A DNA stretch of 64,000 nt from Melanocharis versteri (taxonomy: Eukaryota; Chordata; Aves; Passeriformes; Melanocharitidae): assembly GCA_013397845.1 (NCBI GenBank), contig VZTG01001545.1:999885-1063884 (forward strand). The letters run 5' to 3'. The first letter of the stretch is position 1, and each line of letters begins with the position of its first letter. The notes below the pieces were generated by a model. The model did no database searches, was not told the DNA's origin, and saw nothing but the letters and a program-made list of their open reading frames with translations. A program made the position numbers and the translations under genes. Shown in pieces: positions 51,735-63,220 of this stretch.

Positions 51735-52010
51735 TCCACAAGTACATTCAGCTCTCTCAGAGCAGCAATTATCACTTCCAACCATCCCCAGTTGGCTGGG
51801 AGACTGCATCCCATCCTGGCAGATACTGACCTGGCCTTAGTTTTTCACACCTTGGTCACTTGGCTGTATTACAGCAAACCGATATACCTGGGCATGAAGC
51901 CTGCAACACTTAGGAAACTCCAAACAGTGCAAAATGTTACAGAAAACCTCTTCAGTGACACTCTCTGCCACGAATACATCACAGCTATCCTCAACTGTCT
52001 ACAATAGCTT
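51735..52010 (+). mobile_element. Fossil LINE reverse-transcriptase C-terminal segment (L2/L3/CR1 clade)
   Basis: The open frame here encodes a stretch with LAGRLHPILADTDLALVFH, then TLVTWLYYSKPIYLG and TLRKLQTVQNVTENLF. This follows the well-known LINE pattern LVHALVTSRLDYCNxLYxGLP, then xxLRKLQxVQNAAARLL, found after the palm domain in L2, L3 and CR1 elements. The DYCN-type motif has become YYSK and the AAAR motif has become VTEN, so it is dead. It is followed by HEYITAIL, the counterpart of HITPVL. It is much older than the young CR1 3' tails. The upstream part of the element is not recognisable, though adjacent unexplained sequence may belong to it. Confidence 0.7.
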
Positions 52011-55000
52011 CACAATTTTTAATTTGGAGACATGTTCAAGTTTTTAAACCTTTTCTTTCTGATGCTCCTTGGCCTGAAGTTAGGATATATGAAAAACGAT
52101 GTGAAACTATTGGATAAAAACCATGGACAAGAAACAGGCTTCTTTGTTGCAGTGGAAACCTTTACAGCAGGTGGAAAGCTTGTCTAAGTGGGAGACTGAA
52201 CTTCTGCATGAGCATGGTATGAACTTGCTTAATCATAGATGATTGTGTGTGCTGTAAACAGGAGTCATCCCCCTCTCTCAGCCAAGAACACTTGCAATTG
52301 CTTGGTGAATATGTAGTATAAAAATAAATAAATCAGAAAAGCTCTGGAGGAAGGCACCAAGCTCTCCTCCAGCACGGATTCAGTTGCAGGTATTCCTCTT
52401 CTTGGTGTTCCTGGCTCATGCAGACCCTCCCCTCACTCAAAACAGATACAAGTAAGCAAATAAATGAGTTGCAGGCTCCAGAGACAGTCAGCAAGATGCC
52501 TTCAAAGGGAGCTCCCAAATGATCTGTTTTCTGCATCTCTCATTTGTAACCAGAATCTACAGTAAGTCAATTTTTAGTTATTTGAGATGAATAACAGCTA
52601 GACTGCTACAGTTGTTTAAACCCATTAGGGGTGGTTACATCTCATCACGTTCAGATCTCTCTCCTCCCAGATCTAAAGAGTTTGAGCAAAGATCAAACAA
52701 TCTTGTGTGTAATGTCAGGAAAACGATGGATATTAGCAAGATGTAGGTGACTCATAAAAAACACCCTTGTGTTTATATTTGAGTTCTTGATTTGCCTGAA
52801 TAATGCCAGTAAAAAAGAGAAGCCTTCACCTTAGATTTCCAAGACCTGGCTGACACAAAGAGGAGGTGAATACTTTTTTCCTATTAAGTTTTGTAGACTC
52901 TTAAAGAGGAAGTGCCATTTTTCAGAGAAAGTTGCTTTTGTTCAGTGGTAAATGTATGTTTGGTCAGAGCTTTGGCAAACAACTCCAGCTACTTTTTGTC
53001 CTATGTAAGCCTTTTACGTCATGCCCTAGAAGAAACAACAGCTGTTAATTATTTATCAGCTGATGAGCACTGGCCTGTTAATTGCAAAACATTATAAAAT
53101 AGATTAGGCAGAAAAGCTTGATATGTATGCAAGCAGGGGATTTTGTTCTGCTTTGTATGTGACTTGATTAAATAAGCAATTTTATGACTCTGCTTAGTTT
53201 ACAGGAAACACCTTCACCAGTGACTCAATCTCAGAAACTCTAACTGGCCCACAATCTTCAGGTAAGTTTACTAAAAATTAGAAGATTTTTCAGACTTCTA
53301 GCTCTTTGTGCCCCTATCACAACTCTAATCCTTATGGAAGATGAGATCTCTTCGATCTCTAGCATATGTTGCTTTGAACCAAAATGAGTAGAGCTCCTTC
53401 AGAAGGGGAAGTGCTAATGAGCAAGGAGAAGACCACAGGATCCAATCTTCTGCACGCTGAAGTTTTAGTCTCAGCATCACATTCTTGTCATTCAATACTG
53501 TTTAGTGTTACATCAGAAGACTACTGTACACAGCTCTCACTGCATTACAGGTCCTACTGGCTCCTTTTTTGGTCTGCTGAAAAGAAAACCTCAATTGACT
53601 TTGTACCAATGGAATAAAAGTTTCCAATTTTCCTACGCGTCCCTCGTGCCAGTGAAGTGTTTCATCCTATTAAATCAGCCCCAGTGTCCAACAGTCTCTT
53701 TCATATACAAATGGCTATACCAAGGCAAGGAGAAAATATAAACAAAAGGGGTTTTGAGAGGCTGTGCCAGGTGAAGGACCTCTGGGCAGGATTCCCATGC
53801 CATTGTTCAGTGCAGGCACTTGGATATGTGTGAGCATGAGTGGTCTGATATTAGCATTGAAACAATCTGCTCCAGTTGCCCATTACTCATCACTTGGCCC
53901 CATCCTCTCAGTCACAGATTTGGGGGATGACAAGGAGAATCTTGTTCTTTCCCTCTGATCTCTGATGCATTGTCTCCTTCCCTTTTTAAGAAGGAAGGTG
54001 ATTTTCTATGACAAACTCAGACATCCCAAGAGGCCAGCGCTCATCGACTGACACATGAGGTGGATCTTAAACCAGTGCACATTTGAGTAGGTTAATTGGA
54101 TTAAACAGAGCCTCACTGACTCACATCAGTTGAGAAGAGGACTAGAGGAAGGGATTTGAGAGGATTTAGGAGCTATCCCAACTGTGAAATGCTTCAAAGT
54201 TTGGTTCACACACCTGCAAAGCAGAGAACAGACTGGCACTATATGCATCAGGATTAAAAACAGCCCCAAAGGTGGTCAGACAATTCCACCAGGATTTTGT
54301 CCTGCTTTCTGGACTTGCTGTGCCAATTACAAACCACTCCATATTCCAGCATCCAAACTGCTGGAAAGAGCAAGAAATCTCGTGCTCTGACCAGCTTCTT
54401 GCAGTGCTCACTAGAGAAACTTTTCTCACTTCCATTGCATTTCAGTACTACAACCTTTTGGGTCAGCAACTTCCAAAGAAAAATTGTTAAGCTTTTCTGA
54501 AAGTAATACTAAGCCATACCCAGCTCCAAAGAAAACAAGAAAAACCCAAACCCATGCAAGCTTGGTCTTAAGAAACAGGGAAGGGTGGGCACAGTGTGCT
54601 TGTTGCTTTTTACTCTAAATAGCAACAGGAAGCCCTACAATCCCTGAATTGAAAAGGAAATAAACTTTCAGTGCAGGTTGTGGGACCAACAGTTTACACA
54701 GGAAAGCAATATTCATGTTTAACAATCTGAAAATGAGACAGGTTTACACCACACAGAAAATAAACGAAACCCTTGGAACGACCATCGTGGAAGGTTTCAG
54801 CTCCAAGTCAGACCAACATTTCAGTGTACAATTAAGGTGTGACTGCAGGGAGGCCAAAGATCCTCCAGCTGGGACCCAAGGGCTGGGAAACAGGGGCCAA
54901 GTCCATCCCTCTCGCCACGAAGCCAAGGTCAGCCTCGACTGAACAAAGGATGCTGGAAGGGGGCCATAATTCACAAAATCATTTAAATGGTTAAATGGGC

Positions 55001-55539
55001 TACACATGTGGCAAAGTGCTCCTGGAGTGACAAATTTAGAGTGCTGTATGCTGTTTAAATAATAAATGATGTCTTTTTTTCTTTTTTCTTTTCTTTTTTT
55101 TACAGGACTTGTACAGCCTGTAAAGTGTCTTCAAGTATAGAAAATTCCCAATTGCTCTAAGTCTCAAATCACTCTGACCACTGGGCTTTGGCCAGCTAAA
55201 CCAGGACAGAACTGGGGCAAAAATGGAAGTTCAAAATACGAAACAAAAATATCAACCACCTTCACCAACATCCACCATTTAGATACCCCTAAACTGTTTC
55301 CTAACAGCATCTGATCTAAGAGGGGCTTGAACTCTGGTTTCATAGGTACTGCTTGGATCTCTGAATGCTCCTCATGTTCTTAATCACGTCTGCTCCAGAG
55401 ATGAGGCTATGAATAATTAACTATGCCTCCAACATTACAGTCATAGATTATGGTGGTGGTGACTTGTGGACTGCCATGCGCAGCATAAACCATTTAGGAA
55501 ACTCTGTTATCCACTTTCCCTTTATATTTGTCTTGCAAT

Positions 55540-56030
55540 CACTTACCGCTTAAAAGGGTAAATCTTTCATAGCTTTAATTAAAGCATTTAAAATAATTTA
55601 CACTGAAATTGTATGTGCTTGGGTCTGTCAAAATTGATGCTTTAATAACATGTCATCCCTTTTTTCGATTGCCCTGAAATCTGTTAAAATTACCACTAAT
55701 CTAATTGGGAACAAAGTTGTCAAATGCATGCAGCTCTGACAGTTTGTCTTTCTGCAAACTGCCGACAGATTGCAAGTTACGCATGTGTTGAGCAGATGGG
55801 TAAGTTAAAAGGAACACAAAAAAAAGCAATTTATTAAATCACCTGGAACCAGCAGCTCCATTCCAAAAATAGTGAGAATGAAATATAGCAAGAGCTAGGA
55901 GAGTTGGCACTGGAATATGCCAGAAGGTACCAGTTACAAAACAAGATAAACATTTTGAGAAGCCTCAGCTGTGTTGCAGAATAATGAGGCGTTATTTAAC
56001 CCGATATAGATTACCAGCAGAAATTAATTT
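55540..56030. promoter_or_regulatory. Enhancer-like block near the FREM1 exon
   Basis: About 490 bp of repeat-free sequence contain TTTAATTAAAGC, CTGTCAAAATTGATG and repeated TGACAG/CTGTCA words that fit TALE-homeodomain (MEIS/PBX) sites. It lies 3.2 kb downstream of the FREM1 exon on the gene's strand and may be intronic. This is a motif-based guess. Confidence 0.3.
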
Positions 56031-56047
56031 AGGGTGCAGGGTTTTGT

Positions 56048-56100
56048 GAGAGTGTGTGAGTGTGTGAGTGTGTGTGAGTGTGGGTTTTTTTTTTTAAAGG
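56048..56100. repeat. GT/GA-rich simple repeat followed by poly-T
   Basis: Units of GTGTGTGAGT are repeated imperfectly and run into a T tract. A purine-pyrimidine alternation of this kind may adopt Z-DNA, but that is inference. Confidence 0.88.
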
Positions 56101-59100
56101 ATTTTTTTTAATCCCTGTGTTTTAACTCCTTCATGTCTGAAAGACAAGTCCCCCATCTCTTTTCCTGAATCCCAGTCTTCCTGCAGAGCTGTTGGACCCA
56201 CTGCACACTCCTGTGGTGGAGGCAGCCAGCGGGTGTGCCTCCTTTGGCTTCATCCTGCATCCTCCCTTTCACAGGCATCTCCCTCATACCTGAGAGAGGC
56301 CAAGGTTGCGAGTTCCTCGGACACGACTCGGCCACTGGCACCCTTGGGCTAGGCAGTCTCCCACCTGCCCATAAATTCCATTTTTTGGAAGGAATTGTGA
56401 AGAGGAGGGAGACAGAGATGGCACCCTGCAGAGACAAATGGCCCATCCATTCAAGTTCTACCTTTCACAATCCATCTCTTGGTCCTGCTGCTGCTCCTCT
56501 GCTCTCTGCCCATTTCCCATGTCCCCAGCTCTCTGCCCCCACAAGCAGCAGGAAATGGAGACACACTCCGTGGCCATCGCTTGGGTCCCGTCCTCCCCAC
56601 ACGTGTCCCTCTGCCCTGGGGACACACACTGGGCTGTGTTTATACAGAAAAAAACAGACTTCATTCTTCATTGCTCTGTAAGCACTACTCTGTTCAGCAG
56701 CATTTATTATTAAAGAACAAGACCAAGATTAAAACCAGTGCAGAAGCACTGGATAAGCACGGTTCACCCACTGAGACCACCATGGAGGACACTGGGATGA
56801 AGATGCTTCTGTGCTTCCCCTGGTTCAGTGCCAGCTCGGAGGGAGGAATGAGGGCACGAGGCTTCCCTGGTTCACGTTGAATTTTGGTGGAAGCCCTGTG
56901 ACTGGGGATGTTGTGAACAGGGAGAGGTCACTGTGCCTTGGGGCCCTGTGATCCCAGGCACAGCTTTGCCTAAAGATCTGAACCAAATCCTGCCCACAGC
57001 AGCCAGGTGAGTAAAAGAGAGAGAGAGCAAACAGGTTCTAAGACACCACATCACCTTGGATCAATGGAGTATTCCCCAGTGCCACAGAAAAAAGAGATGA
57101 GCTCCCATGACCACAAAGTACATTAGGAAAGAGACTCTCTCAGCAACTTTATGAACCAACTTTATAAGCCACAGTTTAAATGGCTACGGCATCATTTCAG
57201 CAAATGGAGATATCCTGATTTAAACCAGCTGACAAACCAGCCCATAACACAAGGCAATAGATACCCCTTCCCAGTGAGCAGGGAGCTGGGGCCATCTCAT
57301 AATGTGTTCAGGGAGGAGAGAAGATCATAAAAAGAATTGCAAACGGGAGGTTACAAGCAGAATTGCTTCTCCCTTCCTTTTTTATTTTTTTCCTTTTAAC
57401 TAAGGAATAAGCATTTTGACCCCTTCTTTCCCATAGAAAACTCAAGGAGGAAAGTCTGCCCAATTTCTACAGTTTAAAGATGTCCTAACATATTGGAGTG
57501 AAAATGGATAAGCCACTCTCCTGCAAAAGTGATGGCATTCCTTGTATAAAATTCAAATTTTTACATCTCAATGAACAAGAAAGATGGAAATCTAGCCCTA
57601 GGTAACATTACTGCACTCAACATGACACCAGGCAAAGTATGATCCTTAATGCAAGATTAAAAGGATGTAACATAAACCAGCTAAGAAGCACGATGGGCCT
57701 GGAGCTGGAATGGTCTCCAAGTAGTTTAAATTGTCACTAACCCTATGAAGACAAATGAAAAAAATAAAATATCAAAGTGGAGTGAAAATATTTGAGATAT
57801 TTTGAGCAAGGCCGGGTCAGCCTCTGCATTCCTGAGCTCCCGTGCAGAGCAGGGACGGAGGCAGAAGGTGCTATTAAACAACATTTCTGCCTAAACAGCC
57901 AAAAACCAGAGCTCTTCTGATCCCTGCTTGGCTGCCTCCCCACAGCTGGTCTGTGGCAACCATCGAGGGAAACCACATCTCTGCCTTGTCCCAGGGTCCT
58001 TCCCTGGAGCTCCTTCCCTCTCCTGTGCCCCCCTCCTTGTGCAGTGTGTGGGGGCCACAGATGTTGGCCCTCACTTTCCTTTTTCCTTTCACTGCAATAT
58101 AAATGGACATTTTTTCCCCCCCTCATATCCAAGCGGGTCATCATTTAGAGTCTGTGATTTATTTAATGGTGGTTTTAACCCCACTTAGAAATAGGCTGCT
58201 TTCATGATTTATTGATTCCTTCTTCCCCTTGTTAATTTGACTCATTTCTTAGGAAATTATTCATAGTTAATCATGGTAAGAATAAAATTAGTTATAGTGC
58301 CCACTTTGCTGCAAAGGGAGCGTAAATAACTTTTAAAGCAAATCGGAAAGAAAAACATGTTAAAGAAAAAAAAAGAAGAAAAAAGAAGAAGCCAGAAGAA
58401 TATATAAAAAATGATGATCATCCAAAGGGGGCAGTAAATTAAACCTCTCCACTGTTACTGGTTGGAGGAAGGCACAAATTTACATTCCACAGGAGCATGG
58501 CTTTTACAGCAGGCTCTCCTCAATTGAATTTGCCATGTCTTCTGGGAAACACACCATTTGGAAGATAAAATCTCCCACCACTCCACCACCACTGCCACCA
58601 TTCAGAAGATTAAAAAACCCCGCCAACTCTGTTGTGTGCCTTTTGTGCCCACTAGAGGAATGTAAAACCATTATATTTAAGTATCATAATGGCCAACATA
58701 TGCTTTTTCTTAGAAATGACACCACCATCTGGATTAAGTTCTCCTGATCATTTCAGACAATGTTACGATTATTATTTTTTTTTCCCCTTCAGGAGAATGA
58801 ACTGCCCAGAAAGCAACAACAGTCGCAGATGGGGAATTTTTGCTTTTCCTTTTCCACCGCTGGCATCTCTGAGAAACGTGGTAAATTCTTTATATGTACT
58901 TAAATCGTTTGATTTCACTTGCTAATTGTTATGAAAGCCTACCTGGTTACACCCCAATCCCAAGCCTGTGAGACTCCTATTGCCTTCAGCCATACAACTT
59001 CACTATTACAGTTAATAAAGTATGTAATTGCTGTAATGATAAAATTACATCGTGTTACTGTTTGCAGCAGCCTCTTCCCCACAACCACATCAGTCATTAA

Positions 59101-59216
59101 ATATTGCACCAACTGGTACGGGGAGAAGGAGAGGCAGACTTAACCCTTCCCTGGACGAGGGATTTCAGCACGCTGGTGTGCAAAGGGGAGCTGTTCTCAC
59201 CTGAGTGCCTCCTTAC

Positions 59217-59465
59217 CGGCCCCGTGGCTATTGTCGTGGACATCGGAGACCTTCTGGGCCACCACATCCAACTGGCTGTAACTGGAAATGGGCACGCCGG
59301 GATAATTGATGTGCTCAATCTGACCATGCACAGGTGGCAGGGAGACGGCATACAGCAGCTTCTCGGGTTTGCTCGTGCCATCTGTTGCCACAGGAACATC
59401 TGTCGTCAAGGTCACCCTGTCACCCTCTGTTAAAGTTACAGGTTTGGCGAGTAGAACAATGTCAC
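59217..59465 (-). CDS. FREM1: FREM1-like internal exon (CSPG/NG2 repeat segment)
   Basis: This is one internal exon of a FRAS1/FREM-family extracellular-matrix gene. On the minus strand a pyrimidine-rich tract ending in TTTTTTTAG precedes the exon and a strong donor, GCCG|GTAAGG, follows it. The 249 bp hold 82 full codons plus split codons, so the exon is phase 1 at both ends and could be skipped without a frameshift. The peptide has the CSPG/NG2 repeat pattern: LTEGDRVTLTTD, then ATDGTSKPEKLLYAVSLPP, HGQIEHINYPGVPI and SQLDVVAQ. From memory it matches FREM1 (LLY-x-x-x-PP-x-x-GQIE, then YPGVPI, SQ-x-DVV) better than FRAS1, FREM2 or FREM3. FREM proteins are secreted and act with FRAS1 in basement-membrane adhesion complexes. 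One oddity is VSDVHD, where relatives usually have a tyrosine before the V/I-H. The exon is more GC-rich than its flanks. Family assignment is firm and the paralogue is likely; I did not recognise neighbouring exons. Confidence 0.82.
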
Positions 59466-61511
59466 CTAAAAAAATGAAACGAGTAAAAGGGGAAACCAAC
59501 GGGAGAGAAATTAAGAAGGGGAATATTCCTTTTTACATCACAGACCAGGAGAGAATAGGGTGAAAGTGAGCCCTTCCATTCAGGGCAAGGAGAAGAATGT
59601 TATCAAAATACGCTGGAAAAATATTTTTGCATTAGATTTTAGAGGCAGACAGGACATTTACAACAGAAAAAGCTGCAGAGCCATCTCGTTTGTTTTCAGG
59701 TATGCCCCACAGTGAGTCTCACTTTAAGGCTGATGCTAAATGGAATCACAAGATTTTAATCTAACCTCAGCCTGGGTGAGTTTATAGAGGAGCCCGTGTT
59801 TTTATCTGGCTGTGTGATTTGTCCAAAATATCGAAGCCAGCTTTGATTTTCTGTTTGGGCAGAGAGAATGACCCAGTTGTTTAGAAAGAACAATTATGTT
59901 AATAGATCCAAACGAGCCAATGGACAGGACGCGTTAATGAACTAAGCGTTAAGCACAAACGCTGTGTTTTAAGCCGATAGTGGTGCTGTAACCTCAGCAA
60001 CAGAGGTTCTGGCTCCATTAGATTTATTTATGAGGAGCTCCACTGCATCGGCCAAGGGCCAGGGCAATTTTCACTGGTACAAAGGAGTAGCCCCAGAAAA
60101 TTGAGGCTGCTGGAAAGATGAACTGGTCTTCTCAGAAGAGGAGTAGCAATGATTTACCTCGTCATATCCACTTCATCCTCTTCTATCATAGCCCTACTTG
60201 TTTTTAAAAACATATCTAAATCAGCGTGGCAGCACAAGGGTTGATCTGCCAAAGGCAGAAGCAGAGACAAGTTTTTATCAGAGGATGTTGCAAGAGCAAG
60301 AGAATAACGTCAATCAGTTTCCATTGCTGTCAGTCAACCTGCTGATGACAATATACAATAGTGGCATTTCTAGCCTGGACTCTGCAGGAGCTTTTTTTCT
60401 GTTTCTTGTCTATTATGTTGCCAACTGAGTTTTAAAAACAACAGGTTCCTTATTAAGTGGAGAAGGCTGCCAGCAACATTTGAGTATAGCGGTTGTCAGG
60501 GCTTGGGGGGATTAAAATTTTATTTCCACAACAAAATGTGCACCAATTTCCATGCTTTTTGTCATTTAACACCACTTCTCCCATGCAGCTAGCAGGGCAA
60601 ATGAAAAGTGTGGCTAAGACTTGACACATTCAAGAAGTGACTGTTATCTGAGGAAATTAGTCTAAGACATCATGGTCATTCGAAATATCAATACAATTAG
60701 CTAGCTTACCTTCATATAGCAAGAATTGTAATTGTATTTGAGAAAAAGTAACAAAAAGGAAAATAACCAACCCCTTCCCCAGCACAAGGAACATTATCAG
60801 AACTCACCAGCGTTGGAGCATTTAGACAAATTGTTTGTGCTGTGTTGGAGAAGAAGTTGTGTGTTTTTTACTTTTTGGTCGCACCTTTGAACTACCCTAA
60901 ATTTGTGTGAAATCTCACTGAATGGGGACTCCTTTTCAGACTGTTTCCAAGAGTGATCTGAGATCAAGGAGGAGTGCAGAGAGAGGACCTGAGAAGGCAA
61001 AGGACAGACAACACTGTAGGAAGCAGCCAGGGATGCAGGACATCGACTCACTGTACAATCTGCTCAAGGGTTACAGAAGTCCACAGTCAAGCCCAGGCTG
61101 ATTAAATAGATGCAGTGCTCGTGCTGACTCCTTTTCTTTACAAGAAATCCAAACAAATAAGATAAAATAAAGAGGCAACAGTGAAACAGGCAAGTGCAGG
61201 TGATTCAAATTATCTTTGCCCGTGTGGAAAAAAGGGCCAGGTTTCCCATGGCAGCTTGAAAGTCTTTTTGCCCCAAGCCCCATGACATAGAGAAGCCTGT
61301 CCTGATTAGTCCTTTGACCAGCAGGTTATACACTCCCCTTGCTTAACACTGGGGAAGAATCAGGCTCCTTATGTCCCTAATTATGAGCCCAAGGACGAAG
61401 CTTTCAAGCCTTTTCCTAAGTCACAATTATCCAAGTACAAACCCAAAATGGGATGTCAGCCATCAACTAGTGCAGTTTGGTTACCATGAAGTAGATATTA
61501 TTTAAAATAAT
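59466..61511 (-). other. Inferred FREM1 intron upstream of the exon
   Basis: This stretch lies 5' of the FREM1 exon on the minus strand and is presumably intron. It begins with the exon's acceptor and pyrimidine tract. I see no second CSPG-type peptide here. A weak candidate exon at 60808-60988 is discussed in the findings. The rest is AT-rich unique sequence without recognisable repeats. Confidence 0.5.
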
Positions 61512-61836
61512 CGCAGAGTCTTAGAATGGTTTGGGTTGGAAGGGATTTTAAAGACCATCTTGTTCCACCCCCCTGCCATGGGTAGGGACACCTTTCACTA
61601 TCCCAGTTTGCTCCAAGCCCTGTCCCACCTGGCCTTGGGATGGGGCAGCCACAGCTTCTCTGGGCACCCTGTGCCAGGGCCTCCCCACCCTCAAAGGGAA
61701 GAGTTTCTTCCTAATATCTAATCCTGCCCTCTGTCAGCGTGAAGCCATTCCCCCTTATGCTGTCACTCCAAGCCTTTGTCAAAATTCCCTCTCCAGCTCT
61801 CCTGTAGCTCCTTTAGATACTGGAAAGCTGCTCTAA
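61512..61836 (-). mobile_element. CR1 LINE 3' fragment, sense on minus strand
   Basis: On the plus strand the element opens with 'gcagagtcttagaatggttt' and continues with 'gggttggaagggattttaaa', 'ccccctgccatgggtaggga', 'cttctctgggcaccctgtgc', 'gagtttcttcctaatatcta' and 'cattcccccttatgctgtca'. This is the reverse complement of CR1, longer than most copies in the window and reaching into the region just 3' of ORF2. It lies upstream of the FREM1 exon, inside the presumed intron, in the same transcriptional sense. Confidence 0.92.
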
Positions 61837-62829
61837 ATAAGTTAACAAAAAAGTCTCCCAGTTTATATCAACAATTCAAAGAATAAATAAATGCTGATCT
61901 GATCTTCTGGGTTGCCTGATTTTCTTCTTTCTTTTTTTTCTCAGCCCAATACCCATCATGGTCAGGTCAAACCCCTCTAAGCCTATGTGACGCATGACAA
62001 GAAGACACGTACATCTGAAGTTGTTCATCTAGCAGCAACATTTGGCCTTAATATGTTCATTTTTTTATAGACTCTAGAAAAAAAGCCAAGAAGCATTTTC
62101 AGATATAAAGGAAAAAAAAAACCAAACCAGACTCCAACTGCTAGGAAGGGTGAAACCCCGTGACCTCAGCAGCTCGAGCGGTCAGCAGCATCCCCCGCGT
62201 GCTCCTCGGGGCCACGCCGGCTCCCTGCCTTGCAAGGCTGCTGAAGCCACTCAGATTTTTTTTTTTTTTGGATTCACTTGCTTAAATGTCGTAGGCTTGA
62301 AAGTTTGACTTGAAATATAACATTAGTGGGTTTGTGGTAAAAGCAGCAGAGAGGATAGGATGACAGGCGGGGCAGAGGGGACTGATTGAAAGCAGGTGTG
62401 GAGGAGGAAGATGGGAGGAGGAGAAAGAGGAAAACATGACTGAGTAAGTAAATTCAATGTTATACATATTGAAAAAGAGCACCCATATATAGAGCACCCA
62501 CCTGTGCTCACTTCTTTTGAACATTGTTTTTTTGACATAAAACAAGAGAAAGGCTTTAAAATCAAGCAACCAAAACAAGGCACAGCGTGGCACGCGTTGC
62601 CCCCACAGAGGTGGCTGTGGCAGGGCTGCAGGGTGGGTGCTCTCCACGGTGTTTAACTCCCCACTGGAATGTCCTGGGATCTTATGGGAGGAATGGTACA
62701 GGAATGGATGGAGGTGTGAGAGCCCATATAGGCTTGAAGGTGGGTTTAGTTTCTGGCTATAGGGGGGATCTTGTATTTATGTCTGTAGACACGCATGCAG
62801 AGAGAATAAAATATAGTGGAGATCAATCG
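61837..62829. other. Non-coding between two CR1 copies
   Basis: A short CpG-richer pocket at about 62160-62225 and a T-rich tract near 62258 are the only features. The GC-rich pocket gives no FREM-like peptide on the minus strand. Confidence 0.45.
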
Positions 62830-63220
62830 TAGAATCATAGAATATTCTGAGCTGAAAGGGACTCACCAGGATCATCATCATCATCATCCAACTCCTGGCC
62901 TTGCACAGGACAGCCCTAAGATCACACCATGTGCCTGAGGGCATTGTTTAAATGTTTCTGAGCCCTGGCAGGCTTGATGCTGTGACCACTCCTGGGGAGC
63001 CTGTTCCAGTCCCAACCACCCTCTGAGTGAAAAACCTTTTCCTAATATCCAGCCTAAACCTCCCTGGCACAGCTTCGTGCCCTCGGGTCCTGTCACTGGG
63101 CACCAGAGAGAAGAGATCAGTGCCTGCCCCTGCACTTGCCCTCATGAGGAAGTTGTAGACAGCTATGAGGTCTCCCCTTTATGTCTCACCTAGTTTGGCC
63201 TCTTGAGTATCCTCATCATG
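62830..63220 (-). mobile_element. CR1 LINE 3' fragment, sense on minus strand
   Basis: The longest CR1 copy here, about 390 bp. Plus-strand landmarks are 'tagaatcatagaatattctg', 'gctgaaagggactcaccagg', 'gagcctgttccagtcccaac', 'ccttttcctaatatccagcc' and 'gttgtagacagctatgaggt'. It contains an internal (ATC)6 expansion at 62871-62888, a slippage product within the 3' end. The far end fades around 63180-63220, so that edge is approximate. Confidence 0.9.

Larger units (their letters stand above)
52011..59216. other. Non-coding stretch 3' of the FREM1 exon on the minus strand
   Basis: If FREM1 continues in this direction, its next exons should lie here. I looked for CSPG-type and Calx-beta-type peptides on the minus strand but recognised none. 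Only the first few hundred bases were checked frame by frame (58940-59216), so a short exon could have been missed. The enhancer-like block at 55540-56030 and simple repeats are listed separately. Confidence 0.4.
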
